Positions 25,224 to 34,600 of a stretch of 64,000 bases of DNA are shown here, piece after piece. Source of the DNA: Lentzea pudingi (GTDB lineage: Bacteria > Actinomycetota > Actinomycetes > Mycobacteriales > Pseudonocardiaceae). Made by a program: the position numbers and the translations under genes. The notes beneath the pieces were generated by a model. That model was not told the DNA's origin, did not search any database, and saw nothing but the letters and a program-made list of their open reading frames with translations. How positions within the stretch are numbered: the first letter of the stretch is position 1; the number at the start of each line of letters is the position of its first letter. The stretch is taken from positions 437,366 through 501,365 of the forward strand of contig NZ_BMNC01000001.1 of NCBI RefSeq assembly GCF_014646255.1, written 5' to 3'.

Positions 25224-26774
25224 TCAGCGCCACCCGCCCCCGGTCGCGAGCTTGGCCCAGTCGAGCATCTCGTCCAGCCATCCGAGCGAGTCGAGGGCGA
25301 ACCCGATGTTCTGCGGCGGCGACTTCACCAGCGTGTCGGCCTCGATCAGCCGCTCGAAGTTCACCTTGATCGGGCCCTCCCGCTTTTCCCCGCTCGCGCT
25401 GCGGAACACGACACCGGCCTGCTCCATGATCTTGATCAGCTCCTGGGCGATGAGCCCGTATCCGACGGTCGTGGGGTGCACGCCGTCCAGCGAGAAGAGA
25501 CCGCCTGTCCGGCGTCCACCGGTGCCGTCGGCGGTGAGGAAGCGGGAGTCGATCCTGGGCGCCAGCTTCGCGAGTGCCTCGGGGAGCTCGTACGGCTCCC
25601 ACCAGGACGGTCTCGCCTCCAGGTCCACGATGTAGCGGCGGTGCGCGAGCCTGTCCATGAGGCCGGCGGTGTCGAGCAGGTACCAGTCGTGGTTCTCGCG
25701 TCCTTTTCGAACGGTCGCGGTGATCGCCTCGTTGTACAGGTCGATCGCCGCGTCCACCGCGTGCGCCTCGGCGCCGGTGATGCAGTCGTCGGTGTGCTGG
25801 TTGAAGTCTCCGTCCGGGATCCACGGACGCGTGTAGTACTCGAAGTACGGGGTGCCCTTCTTCTGGTTCACGCCACGGGCGATGGGCGCCACCGTCACGT
25901 GCGGCACGGTGCACCAGATGACACGGCGGGCACCGATCGCCTCGACGTTCGCCTCGATCTCGGCGAGTTCGGCTCTGAAGTGCTCGGGCTGCCAGACGGT
26001 GTACTTGTCCTTCTTGCCGCGTGTGGCGTAGCCGGGGTCCTCGCTCCACTCGACTTTGAGCCGCGTCACCACTTTCAGGGCGTTGTTCGCACCCAGGAAG
26101 ACGACGAGGGTCTCGATCCCGCCATCCGCGTTGAGGGCCTTGGCAGCGTCGAAGAACGTCCTGTGGCTGTGCTCTCCTGACGGGTAGACGCGGAGCGCGG
26201 CCCGTTCGCTCGCGTTCTGGACCCACGGCTTGAACGGGTTGTCGTTCACCGGTTCCAGCGAGTCCCAGCACAGGTCGGAGGTGAGCTCCAGCGCGTCCCT
26301 GAGGTCCCATCCGTACACGGCCAGGCAGTGGTTGATCCAGGGGTCGGCGGGACGGATGCTGCCGTCGCCGCGTTCCCAGTAGTCCTCGACGTCGTCGATG
26401 AACCGCCACACGTCGGCCGCGGCCTGCATGCTCTCCCGCCAGCCCGAGATCTCCAGTCCGAACCGCCGTTCCGCCCTGCGCATGACCTCTTCGAGGTTGA
26501 ACGGCAGTCCGCCGCGGAACGGGTACCGCGGGTGGCGGAAGTGTCCGGACCAGCCGAGCTCGTGGGCGATGATCGCGGGATAGGACAGTTCGGTGTTGAA
26601 GATCGAACCGCTTTGGAACCCGTGGGAGAGGGAGTCGCCGATCACGACCAGCCGGTGTCTCAGCTCGGTTCCACCGGGCGTCGGTCTCGCCACGCCCGCG
26701 GTGCAGTCGAAAACAGGAGTACGCGGCTCGTTCTGCTGAACGTAGGCCGCGACCTCTGCCGGAATCGTTTTCAT
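25224..26774 (-). CDS. SGNH/GDSL family hydrolase
   Basis: A 516-residue protein, long for an SGNH hydrolase. Block I is VVIGDSLSHGFQSG (Ser nucleophile, near residue 46), block III is VFLGANNALK near 226, and block V is DGVHPTTVGYG near 440 (Asp and His of the triad). No signal peptide is evident (MKTIPAEVAAYVQQNEP), so it may act in the cytoplasm. There is an extra insertion between the blocks with many aromatic residues. Substrate is unknown; lipase or carbohydrate esterase are possible. The ATG at 26774 follows GCGAGG; the upstream segment to 26852 reads poorly as protein. Confidence 0.82.
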   Translation of the reverse strand: MKTIPAEVAAYVQQNEPRTPVFDCTAGVARPTPGGTELRHRLVVIGDSLSHGFQSGSIFNTELSYPAIIAHELGWSGHFRHPRYPFRGGLPFNLEEVMRRAERRFGLEISGWRESMQAAADVWRFIDDVEDYWERGDGSIRPADPWINHCLAVYGWDLRDALELTSDLCWDSLEPVNDNPFKPWVQNASERAALRVYPSGEHSHRTFFDAAKALNADGGIETLVVFLGANNALKVVTRLKVEWSEDPGYATRGKKDKYTVWQPEHFRAELAEIEANVEAIGARRVIWCTVPHVTVAPIARGVNQKKGTPYFEYYTRPWIPDGDFNQHTDDCITGAEAHAVDAAIDLYNEAITATVRKGRENHDWYLLDTAGLMDRLAHRRYIVDLEARPSWWEPYELPEALAKLAPRIDSRFLTADGTGGRRTGGLFSLDGVHPTTVGYGLIAQELIKIMEQAGVVFRSASGEKREGPIKVNFERLIEADTLVKSPPQNIGFALDSLGWLDEMLDWAKLATGGGWR

Positions 26775-26912
26775 GGCAGCACCTCGCCTTGTGCGAAGAA
26801 CGCGCCGCCTCGACCCGGTTCCGGGTCCGTCGTCGTTCGGTTGTACGTCCATTCCGCCGTTCAGTCCAGTGCGGTGGCCGTTTCGAGGCCGTTTCGCCGC
26901 TGGACGAAGACG

Positions 26913-27332
26913 TCAGCCGCGCTGGGTCTTCGTGACGTGGAACGGCGTGCCCTGCTGACACGTCGTCATCGCACCGGGATCCGGCCGTCCGGTCACCTCC
27001 ACCACGGCACCGGCCACCGCGATCGCGGGGTCGGCACCGAGCAGCAGGTACTGCGCGACCCCGTTGCTCAGCAGCACACAACCCGACTCGGCCCCCGCCG
27101 ACACCGTGCCCCGCACGACCGTCGTCCCCGGCTCCAGCGCCCGTGACGGCGTCGGCAGCGTGGGCACGGGCGGTGCGGTGGGCAGGGGTGTCGACGACGG
27201 TGGCAGCGGAGCGGGGGTGCTCGGCGTGGTCGCGTCGGTGGTGGGTGTGCTGGAAGAAGGCACCTCTGCCGGCGGCACCTGGCCGCACGACGCCAGCACC
27301 AGGCACAGCAGCACGGCCGCTAACCCGCGCAT
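26913..27332 (-). CDS. Putative lipoprotein
   Basis: A 139-residue lipoprotein. Signal MRGLAAVLLCLVLASC with lipobox LASC (Cys16), then a low-complexity Pro/Thr/Ser linker (about residues 20-65) that would span the cell wall, then a small beta-rich domain (GTTVVRGTVSAGAESGCVLL, QYLLLGADP, VEVTGRPDPGAMTTCQQG) with two Cys. The family is not recognised with confidence. Its ribosome binding site GGAGGTGA overlaps the stop of the universal stress gene 6 bp away, so the two are translationally linked. Confidence 0.75.
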   Translation of the reverse strand: MRGLAAVLLCLVLASCGQVPPAEVPSSSTPTTDATTPSTPAPLPPSSTPLPTAPPVPTLPTPSRALEPGTTVVRGTVSAGAESGCVLLSNGVAQYLLLGADPAIAVAGAVVEVTGRPDPGAMTTCQQGTPFHVTKTQRG

Positions 27333-27338
27333 CTCACG

Positions 27339-28190
27339 TCACCTCCGATGGACCACTGCGACCGGGCACGGCGCGTGGTGGAGCACAGCGTGGCTCACGG
27401 AACCCAGGATTGCACGCTTCACGGCGCCACGGCCGTGACTTCCGACCGCGACCAGGGCCGCGCCGCCGGCCGCTTGGAGCAACGCGCGGGCGGGGGCGTC
27501 GAACGCGACCTCCTGTGACACGTGCACCTCGGGGTGGCGGGCCTCGAACGGCGCCAGCTGTTCGCTCAGCAGGTCGGAGAGGTCCTTGCGGACGTGGCCG
27601 AAGTCCTGCTCGGGCAGTTCGGCCCAGCCGGCGTCGTTCCACGCGTGGATGGCGAGCACGTCGCGGCCGTGACGGGCGGCGTACTCGAAGGCGAACGCGA
27701 TCGCGTCCGTCGAGGTGTCGGAGCCGTCGATGCCGACGACCACGCGGCCGTCGACGGGGCCGGTGCGGGTCACGACCACCGGGCGGCCGGCGGTCGACAC
27801 GAGTTCGACGGCGGTGGAGCCCAGGAACATCTCCGCGATGCCGGTGCGGCCGGACGAGCCGAGCACGAGCAGGTCGCCGGGTTCGTCGGCGAGGACGTCG
27901 ACCGGGCGGCCCATGCGCACGTGCGTGGTGACCTCGAGGTCCGGCCAGCCCTGCCTGATCTCGGCGGCCAGTTCGGCGAGGTGGTCCTCGGCGGCCTTGG
28001 ACATCGTCTCCTCGGTGACGAACTCCGGCACCGGGAAGGACATCGGCGTGAACACGGGCTCGGGCAGTGGGGCGCGGACGGCGTGCACGACCCGCAGGGC
28101 CGCTCCGCGGCGGGAAGCTTCCTCGGCACCGAACCGCACCGCGCGCCTGGCCAGGTCGGAACCGTCGAACCCGACAACGACCACAGACAT
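27339..28190 (-). CDS. Universal stress protein, tandem UspA domains
   Basis: A 283-residue cytosolic protein made of two UspA domains (about residues 1-140 and 148-283). Each starts with an ATP-binding Asp motif (VVVVGFDGSDLARR; RVVVGIDGSDTST) and ends with the G-x2-G-x9-G-S/T motif (LGSSGRTGIAEMFLGSTA; VGSHGRGAVKRAILGSVS). Tandem USPs of this type bind ATP and are induced by stress or dormancy in actinobacteria. The ATG at 28190 follows GGAGGTGG at 6 nt; that site is part of a hairpin (see 28197-28232). It is followed by a coupled lipoprotein gene and preceded by the tandem beta-helix genes. Confidence 0.93.
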   Translation of the reverse strand: MSVVVVGFDGSDLARRAVRFGAEEASRRGAALRVVHAVRAPLPEPVFTPMSFPVPEFVTEETMSKAAEDHLAELAAEIRQGWPDLEVTTHVRMGRPVDVLADEPGDLLVLGSSGRTGIAEMFLGSTAVELVSTAGRPVVVTRTGPVDGRVVVGIDGSDTSTDAIAFAFEYAARHGRDVLAIHAWNDAGWAELPEQDFGHVRKDLSDLLSEQLAPFEARHPEVHVSQEVAFDAPARALLQAAGGAALVAVGSHGRGAVKRAILGSVSHAVLHHAPCPVAVVHRR

Positions 28191-28196
28191 GTGAAA

Positions 28197-28232
28197 CCAC
28201 CTCCGACCGGGGTGGTACCCGATCGGAGGTGG
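28197..28232 (-). promoter_or_regulatory. Hairpin that sequesters the universal stress protein SD site
   Basis: On the minus strand CCACCTCCGA (28232-28223) pairs perfectly with TCGGAGGTGG (28206-28197) across a 16-nt loop. The 3' arm contains the Shine-Dalgarno GGAGGTGG of the universal stress gene, with its ATG 6 nt further on. The 5' arm is therefore an anti-SD. The element starts 14 nt past the stop of the upstream beta-helix gene and may also end that transcript. Regulatory action is inferred. Confidence 0.6.
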
Positions 28233-28245
28233 CTCTAAATGTGAT

Positions 28246-31200
28246 CTAGTTGATGACGAACTGCGAACCCGGCTCGATGGTGATGTCACCGTCGCGGGAG
28301 TTCGTGATCGTGACGTTCGTCAGGCGCGCCGAGCCGCGGGCCTGGGCCATCGCGAGGATGCCCGAGCCGTTGTTCGACTTGTCGATGCGGACGTTGGTGA
28401 TCCGCACGTCCGGCATGCCGCTGCCGCCGCCCTTGAACTGGATCCCGTCGTAGGTGGAGTCCAGGATCTCGGTGTCGCGGATGACGACGCCGGGGATCGG
28501 CAGGTTCTGCGAGAACAGCGTGATGGCGCCGAACTCCTGCGCCTCACCCCAGAACGCGCCGCCCGTGCGGTACAGGGCGTTGTTGGCGAGCGTCGTCGTC
28601 CCGCCGAACGGCAGCGGGTCGTGGTCGGTCGCCAGCATGATGCCCGGGTAGTTCGCCGTGTCGGAGATGATGTTGTTCTCCGCGCGGTTGTTCGACCCGC
28701 CGTAGATCGCGATCCCGTTGGCACGCCACGGAAGTGCGATCGTGTTGTTGAGGAACGCGTTGCCGCTGCCGGCATCCAGGTTCTGGTCCTTCACGTACTT
28801 CGACGCCCACACGGCCAGCGCGTCGTCGCCCGTGGTGCGGAACGACGAGTTGAACACCGTGGAGTTGCGCGTGCCGTTGGTGAAGTTGATGCCGTCGGCG
28901 TACGTGTCACGGATGCGCATGCCGCTGAACTGCAGGCCGTCACCGGGGTTCCAGCGGTCCGGCAGGTTGGTGTAGTCGCGGCCGACCCAGACACCGACGT
29001 TGGCGTGCTCGATCCACACGTTGGTGACCTTGGTGTTCTTGCCGAACCGGCCGTTGAGGCCGACGCCGCCCTCCGCGCCGCCGTCACCGCCGCGAATCCG
29101 GCCGGAGCCGAAGATCGCGATGTCGGAGATCTGCGTGTTGTCGTCGATGTCGAACCCGAAGTTGCCCTCGTGCGGGTGGTTGATCGTGTCCGCGTCCTGC
29201 GGCTGGATCAGCGAGAACAGCTGCGAGTGCCACATGCCGGCGCCGCGGACCGTGACGTTGCGGATGCCGACCTGGTTGTCGCCACCGCTGTTGAACACGG
29301 TGAGGATCTTCTTCTCCTGGCGGAACCTGCCCTCCGGGATCCAGACGCAGGGGATCTCCCCGTTCTGGTCGGCGGTCACGGCGCGCTGCAGGGCGTCCGT
29401 GTCGTCCGTCTGGTCGTTCGCCGTGGCACCGTACTGCGTGATCGAGACGCAGTCCGCGGGCTTCGAGGCCGCCGGGGCGACCTGCTCCAGGTCGACCAGG
29501 TCGATGACGTAGAACTGGGCGTTGTCACCGGAGTCGCGCTGCAGCTTGAACCTCGTGCCGGCCGGGTAGCTGTTCGCCAGCAGCTGCGAGGTCTCGTCGA
29601 ACAGCCTGCGGGCGTCGCCGCCGGGACGGTTCGTGAGGCCCTCGGGGTCGTCGGTCGTGCCGTAGAGCCAGCTGTGGCGCGACGACAGGGTCAGCTTCTG
29701 CACGAACTGGTCGTTCGCGTAGAGGCTGATCGTCGCCTCCTGGCCACCGCCCGCGGCGGCGTCCGGGATCGAGTTGCGCACGACGATCGAGTTGGTGCTG
29801 ACCGTCGAGGTGATCTCCACGAACTGGCCCTGCGCGTCGAGGCGCACCGACTTGCGGCCCGAGGACTCGGACCCGAAGTTGGTGTGCCCGAACGTCCGCT
29901 CGGCGTCGGCCTGCAGCAGCGTGCCCTGGTAACGGCCCGCTTCCACCTCGTACGAGGTGAACGGCGTCGAAGCGCCGCGTCCGACCACAATGGACTGGGT
30001 CGCGGTGTTGTTGGTCTCGTTGGTCTCCGCCACCACGTTGGTCGCGTCCGCCGTCGCGGTCGCCGTGGCACCGCCGTTGGTGGCGGTCCAGGTGCCGACG
30101 TTGACCGTGACGGTCTGACCGGCGTTGATCGCACCGGTGTTGGCGTTCAAAGTGCTGCCGCCAACAGACACTCGGGTCACCGAGGCGCCCGCCGCCGAGG
30201 TGCCGCGGTTGTTCACCGACACCGCGAACGTCACCTGCTGGCCGGCCGCCGGGGACGACGGGTTCGGCGTGACGCCGGTGATCTGCAGGTCCGGTCCCGG
30301 TGCCTGGCCGACGACCAGGGGAGAGCCGGAGGTGAAGGTGTTGTTGCCCTCGTTGGTCTCCGCGACATGGTTGGCCGGGTCCACCGTGGCCGCGGCCGCG
30401 TAGGACCCGGCACCCCGGCGGCCCGCGTCGACGGTGACGGTGGCCGTGGCTCCAGGAGCGAGTGCCGCGACGGAAGCCGAGCCCGCGACGGTGCCACCGA
30501 GCGTGGCGTTCAGCGTCGTCGCGCCGGACGCAACGGTGCCGCCGTTGCGCACGGTGGCGGTGAGCCTGATCGCGTCGGCCTCACTGGGGCTGGCCGGAGT
30601 CCACGTCAGGTTCGTGACGGTCAGGTCGGGCGCCGGTGCGGACGCGCCGAACACCTGGAACTCGGCGACCTGGCCGCCGGGCGCGCCGGTGTTCGAGTAG
30701 AAGTGCAGCCGCACGTCCGAGGCCCGGCCACTCACCGGGATCGTCACGCTGTTGCCGGTGGCCGGGTCGAACCGGTAGTCGGCGCGCGCCTTCAGCGTCC
30801 CGAACGCGGCAGCGCTTGCCTCACGTCCGAGGACCTCGAAGTTCTGCGTGCGAGCGCCCCACGCATTGTCGGGGTTGAGTTTGACGACGACCGAGGTGAC
30901 GTCCGCGTTCGAGCCCAGCTTCGCGGTCAGGTGACCGGGGAGGCCGTTGGACTCCCAGTACGTGCCGGTGTTGCCGTCGACGGCGTTGGCCGCGACGAAG
31001 TCGTGCACGTGCCCGGACTCCTCGACCGGCTTGCCCTGGGCGAGGTTGTCACCGGGCGGCGGGTCGACGGGGCCGCCGGACTTGCCGTGCACCTCGAACT
31101 CGCTGAGCTGGGCCGCGGACCAGCCGGTGTTCGCGGTGACCGTGACGCGCACGTACCTCGTGCTGGTCGCCGCGAAGTCCAGCGTCACCGTGTTGTTCGA

Positions 31201-31575
31201 GCCGGGAGAGAAGACCCGACCGCCGGAGCCGACGATGTCGCTGAACTGCGAGCCGTTGGAACTTCCTTGCACGGCAAGCGTTTGCGTGCGCTGCTCCCAG
31301 TTCGAGGGCAGGCGCAGCACGACCTTGCTGACGCTCTTCGCGGCGCCGAGGTCGGCCTGGAGCCACTGGGGGAACGCGCCGTTCGTGCTCTCCCAGTAGC
31401 TGCCCTGGTTGCCGTCACCGGCGTTGCCGGCCCCGTACGGGCCGTTGGTGCTGGACGCGGTCAGGTTCGCGGACAGCCGGACGACCGCTGCTCCTGCCGT
31501 GGGTGTCAGTCCGAACAGTGCGAGGGCGCTCACGAGCGCAGCGCTCATCGCACGCTTCAACAGCGTGTTTCTCAT
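28246..31575 (-). CDS. Multidomain secreted beta-helix protein, probable GH87-type alpha-1,3-glucanase (shorter copy)
   Basis: An 1109-residue exported protein. Signal peptide about 1-29; discoidin-type domain 1 (about 31-165, ending YVRVTVTANTGWSAAQLSEFEV); discoidin-type domain 2 (about 175-315, ending QVAEFQVFG); two CARDB/Ig-like domains (about 318-425 and 430-530); a CBM6/35-like domain opening YEVEAGRY (about 540-690); and a C-terminal right-handed beta-helix (about 700-1109). The helix has ADGINF (Asp894) and TGDDALAVW (Asp917, Asp918). From memory, characterised GH87 enzymes have the same D...DD spacing. The fold and domain order fit GH87, but this needs a structure or family search. 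It follows its larger paralogue by 25 nt. Confidence 0.72.
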   Translation of the reverse strand: MRNTLLKRAMSAALVSALALFGLTPTAGAAVVRLSANLTASSTNGPYGAGNAGDGNQGSYWESTNGAFPQWLQADLGAAKSVSKVVLRLPSNWEQRTQTLAVQGSSNGSQFSDIVGSGGRVFSPGSNNTVTLDFAATSTRYVRVTVTANTGWSAAQLSEFEVHGKSGGPVDPPPGDNLAQGKPVEESGHVHDFVAANAVDGNTGTYWESNGLPGHLTAKLGSNADVTSVVVKLNPDNAWGARTQNFEVLGREASAAAFGTLKARADYRFDPATGNSVTIPVSGRASDVRLHFYSNTGAPGGQVAEFQVFGASAPAPDLTVTNLTWTPASPSEADAIRLTATVRNGGTVASGATTLNATLGGTVAGSASVAALAPGATATVTVDAGRRGAGSYAAAATVDPANHVAETNEGNNTFTSGSPLVVGQAPGPDLQITGVTPNPSSPAAGQQVTFAVSVNNRGTSAAGASVTRVSVGGSTLNANTGAINAGQTVTVNVGTWTATNGGATATATADATNVVAETNETNNTATQSIVVGRGASTPFTSYEVEAGRYQGTLLQADAERTFGHTNFGSESSGRKSVRLDAQGQFVEITSTVSTNSIVVRNSIPDAAAGGGQEATISLYANDQFVQKLTLSSRHSWLYGTTDDPEGLTNRPGGDARRLFDETSQLLANSYPAGTRFKLQRDSGDNAQFYVIDLVDLEQVAPAASKPADCVSITQYGATANDQTDDTDALQRAVTADQNGEIPCVWIPEGRFRQEKKILTVFNSGGDNQVGIRNVTVRGAGMWHSQLFSLIQPQDADTINHPHEGNFGFDIDDNTQISDIAIFGSGRIRGGDGGAEGGVGLNGRFGKNTKVTNVWIEHANVGVWVGRDYTNLPDRWNPGDGLQFSGMRIRDTYADGINFTNGTRNSTVFNSSFRTTGDDALAVWASKYVKDQNLDAGSGNAFLNNTIALPWRANGIAIYGGSNNRAENNIISDTANYPGIMLATDHDPLPFGGTTTLANNALYRTGGAFWGEAQEFGAITLFSQNLPIPGVVIRDTEILDSTYDGIQFKGGGSGMPDVRITNVRIDKSNNGSGILAMAQARGSARLTNVTITNSRDGDITIEPGSQFVIN

Positions 31576-31600
31576 TGAATTGTCCTTCGCGGCAGGGGAA

Positions 31601-34600
31601 TCAGTTGACGTTGATCGTGAAGGTGGACGTCGTGTTCTTGATGTCCTGGAAGTTGTTGCTGAACCGCAGGCCGTTGATCGTCACGGAACCCACGGGCGGA
31701 CCCTGGCCCGGTTCGGGCATCTCGTTGGCCCACAACCCGAAACCGGACTTGGCGTCGAACGCGTCGCCGCTCTTGCGCGCGCCCGAGATGCTCACGTTGG
31801 ACAGCACCGTGTCCTGGAAGCTGTTCTCGGCCGCACCGTTGTACTTGGTCTGGAACATGATCCCGCTGTACGTCGGATCGATGATCTCGACGTCGCTCAC
31901 CCGGATCCCCGTGTACTTCTTGGACGCGGAGAACATCCAGATCGCGCCGAACGTCTGCGCTCCCCAGAAGTGACCGCCGGAGCGGACCAGGGTGAGGCCG
32001 CTGAACGTCGTCGGCTCGGGCCCGAAGTCCTCCATCGGATACCCGAAGTCGAGCGAGCTGATCGTCACGGCGGAGTAGGTGAGCGTGTCCGCGACGTAGA
32101 TGTTGCGGAACGTGTTGAGCTTGCCGCCGTAGACCGCGAGACCCGCCGCACGCCACGGGGTCGTCACGCTCAGGTTCTCGAACACGTTGTTCTGCTGGCC
32201 GGTGCCGCCGCTGTCGGTGGCGGCGAACAGCGCGAACGCGTCGTCACCGGTCGAGCGGGCCTCGATGTTGGAGATCCGGTTGCCCGACGAGCCGTTGGTC
32301 ATGTTCAGGCCGTCCGCGTACATGTCGCGGATGCGGTTGTCCCTGATGACGTTGTTGTCGACGTTGTTGCCCCAGAACAGGCACATCATGTGCTCGACCC
32401 AGATGTTCTCGATGGTCATGTTCTGCACGCCGGCGAAGTCGAACACCTTGCCGGGGCCGTCGTTGCGCTGCGTGTAGTTGCCGAACACGGCGAACCCGCT
32501 GAACGTCGAGCCGCTGGCGGACGTCTGCGCGCTGAAGCCGATGTCGGTGTTCTCCTGCGTGAGCGGGGCCTGGAACCGGGTGAACCAGGGTCCGGCGCCG
32601 ATCACGCGGACCGCCTTGCCGTAGACGGTGAACTTCTGCTGCGTCTCGTAGGTGCCCGCGGGCAGGTAGACGCCGGTCAGGTTCCCGGTGGTGTCCATCC
32701 GGACGCGGTCGAGCGCGTTCTGCACGTCCTGGTGGGTGAACCCGGCGGGCACGGCATAACGTGCGGCGTCAGGGTTTCCGGCTGCCGTCACCTGTTCGAA
32801 GTTCACGAAGTCGATCGCGTAGTTCGTGGTGTTGGCCGCGTCCTTCTGCAGCTTGATCTTCGTGCCCGCCGGGAACGTCGAGTTGAGCATCACGTTCGCC
32901 TCGTCGTAGATGTGGCGCGGCCCGCCCGCTCCCGGGGAGTTGCCCGGCGATGCTTCGTTGCCGTAGAGCCACATGTGCTTCGACGTCAGGTCGATGGCCT
33001 TGTGGAACGTGCCGTTGACGTAGACGTTGAGGTTCGACGTGATGCCGCCGCCACCGGAGCTGTCCGGGATGGAGAACCGCGTGACGAGGGTGTTGGTCGG
33101 TCCCGAGGTGGTGAACTCGACCGACTGGCCGGTGCCGTTCAGCGTGACGGCGCGGCGGCCGGACGCCTCTCCGGCGAGGTCGCCGATCGTCCTGTTCGGA
33201 CTGAGCACCTGCGCGCCGCCGCCGACGGTCGCGTCCTCGGCCTCGACGTGCTGCCACGGGACGCTGGCGCCGCGGCCGATGAACAGCGACTGCTCGCTGG
33301 TGTTGTTGCCCTGCTTGGCGGGGATCTCGTTGCCGTCGCCGGCGATGACGGTGCGGACGGTGTAGCGGCCGTTGGCGGCGGGCCACGTGCCGAGGTTGAC
33401 CGCGGCGGTCGTCGCGCCGGCGTTGATCGTGCCGTTGTGGCTGCCGGTCAGCGTGCGGACGGTCTGGCCGCTGCTGTTCAGGATCGTGACCGTGATGCCG
33501 TGGGCTCCGGCGGCGGACGCGATGGTGCCCTGGTTCTTGATCGCGACGCTGAACGTCGTGGACTGGCCGTTGGCCGGGTTGCTCGGCGACCAGCTCGGCA
33601 CCGCGACCAGGTCGGAGCTCGGGACCGGGGTGACGACGATCGGGGACGGGTGGACGCGGGCGTTGTTGGTCTCGTCCTGCTCCGCGACCTTCTTGGTCTC
33701 GTCGGCCTTCGCGGTGTACTCGTAGCTACCGGACGGGCGGGCCGCGATCGTCGTGCTGACGTTCGCCTGCGCACCGGCCGCGAGAGCACCGACCTGGGCC
33801 GTGCCGACCGCGGTGGTGCCGAGGAAGAACGTCACGTCGGTGGCGGCGGACGCGGCACTTCCGGCGTTGCGGACCGTGGCGTTCAGCGTGATCTGGTCGG
33901 TCTCGACGGGGCCGGCCGGGGTGACCGACGTAGCGGTGACGGTGAGGTCGGGGTTCGGGGCAGGGGTGCCGAACACCTGGATCTCCGCCACCTGGGCGCC
34001 GGGCGCACCGGTGTTGGACGTGACGCGCAGCTGCAGGTCGGCGACCCGCGCGGCCGCGTTGATCGTGACGTTGTTGCCGCTGGCCGGGTTCCACTGGTAG
34101 TCCCGTCCGGCGACGAGGCTCGTGAAGCCGGTGGCGTTCTGCTCACGGCCGAGGACCTGCACGTTCTGCGTGCGGGTGCCCCAGGCCGAGTCGGGGTTGA
34201 GCTTGATCGCGACGGAGCTGACGTCCGCGTTCGATCCCAGTTGGACGGTCAGGGTGCCGGGGAACCCGTTGGACTCCCAGTAGGTGGCCAGGTTTCCGTC
34301 GTTCGCGTTGGCGGCGACGAAGTTGTACACGTTGTTGTTGGCCGTGACGGGCTTGCCCTGAGCCAGGTTCATGCCGGTGGCGCCTTCGCGCGTGACGGTG
34401 TTGCTGGCGGGGGACTGGTTGCCGGCCGCGTCCTTCGCGACGACGTGGTAGCTGACGCGCGTGCCGTCGGGCTGGCTGTCGGTGTGGGTCGTGCCGGTGA
34501 CCGTGGTGCGCAGCGTCCCGTTGGCGTAGACGTCGTAGCCGGTGACGCCGACGTTGTCGGTGCTCGCGTTCCAGGTCAGCCGGATCTGCCCGGACTGGGG

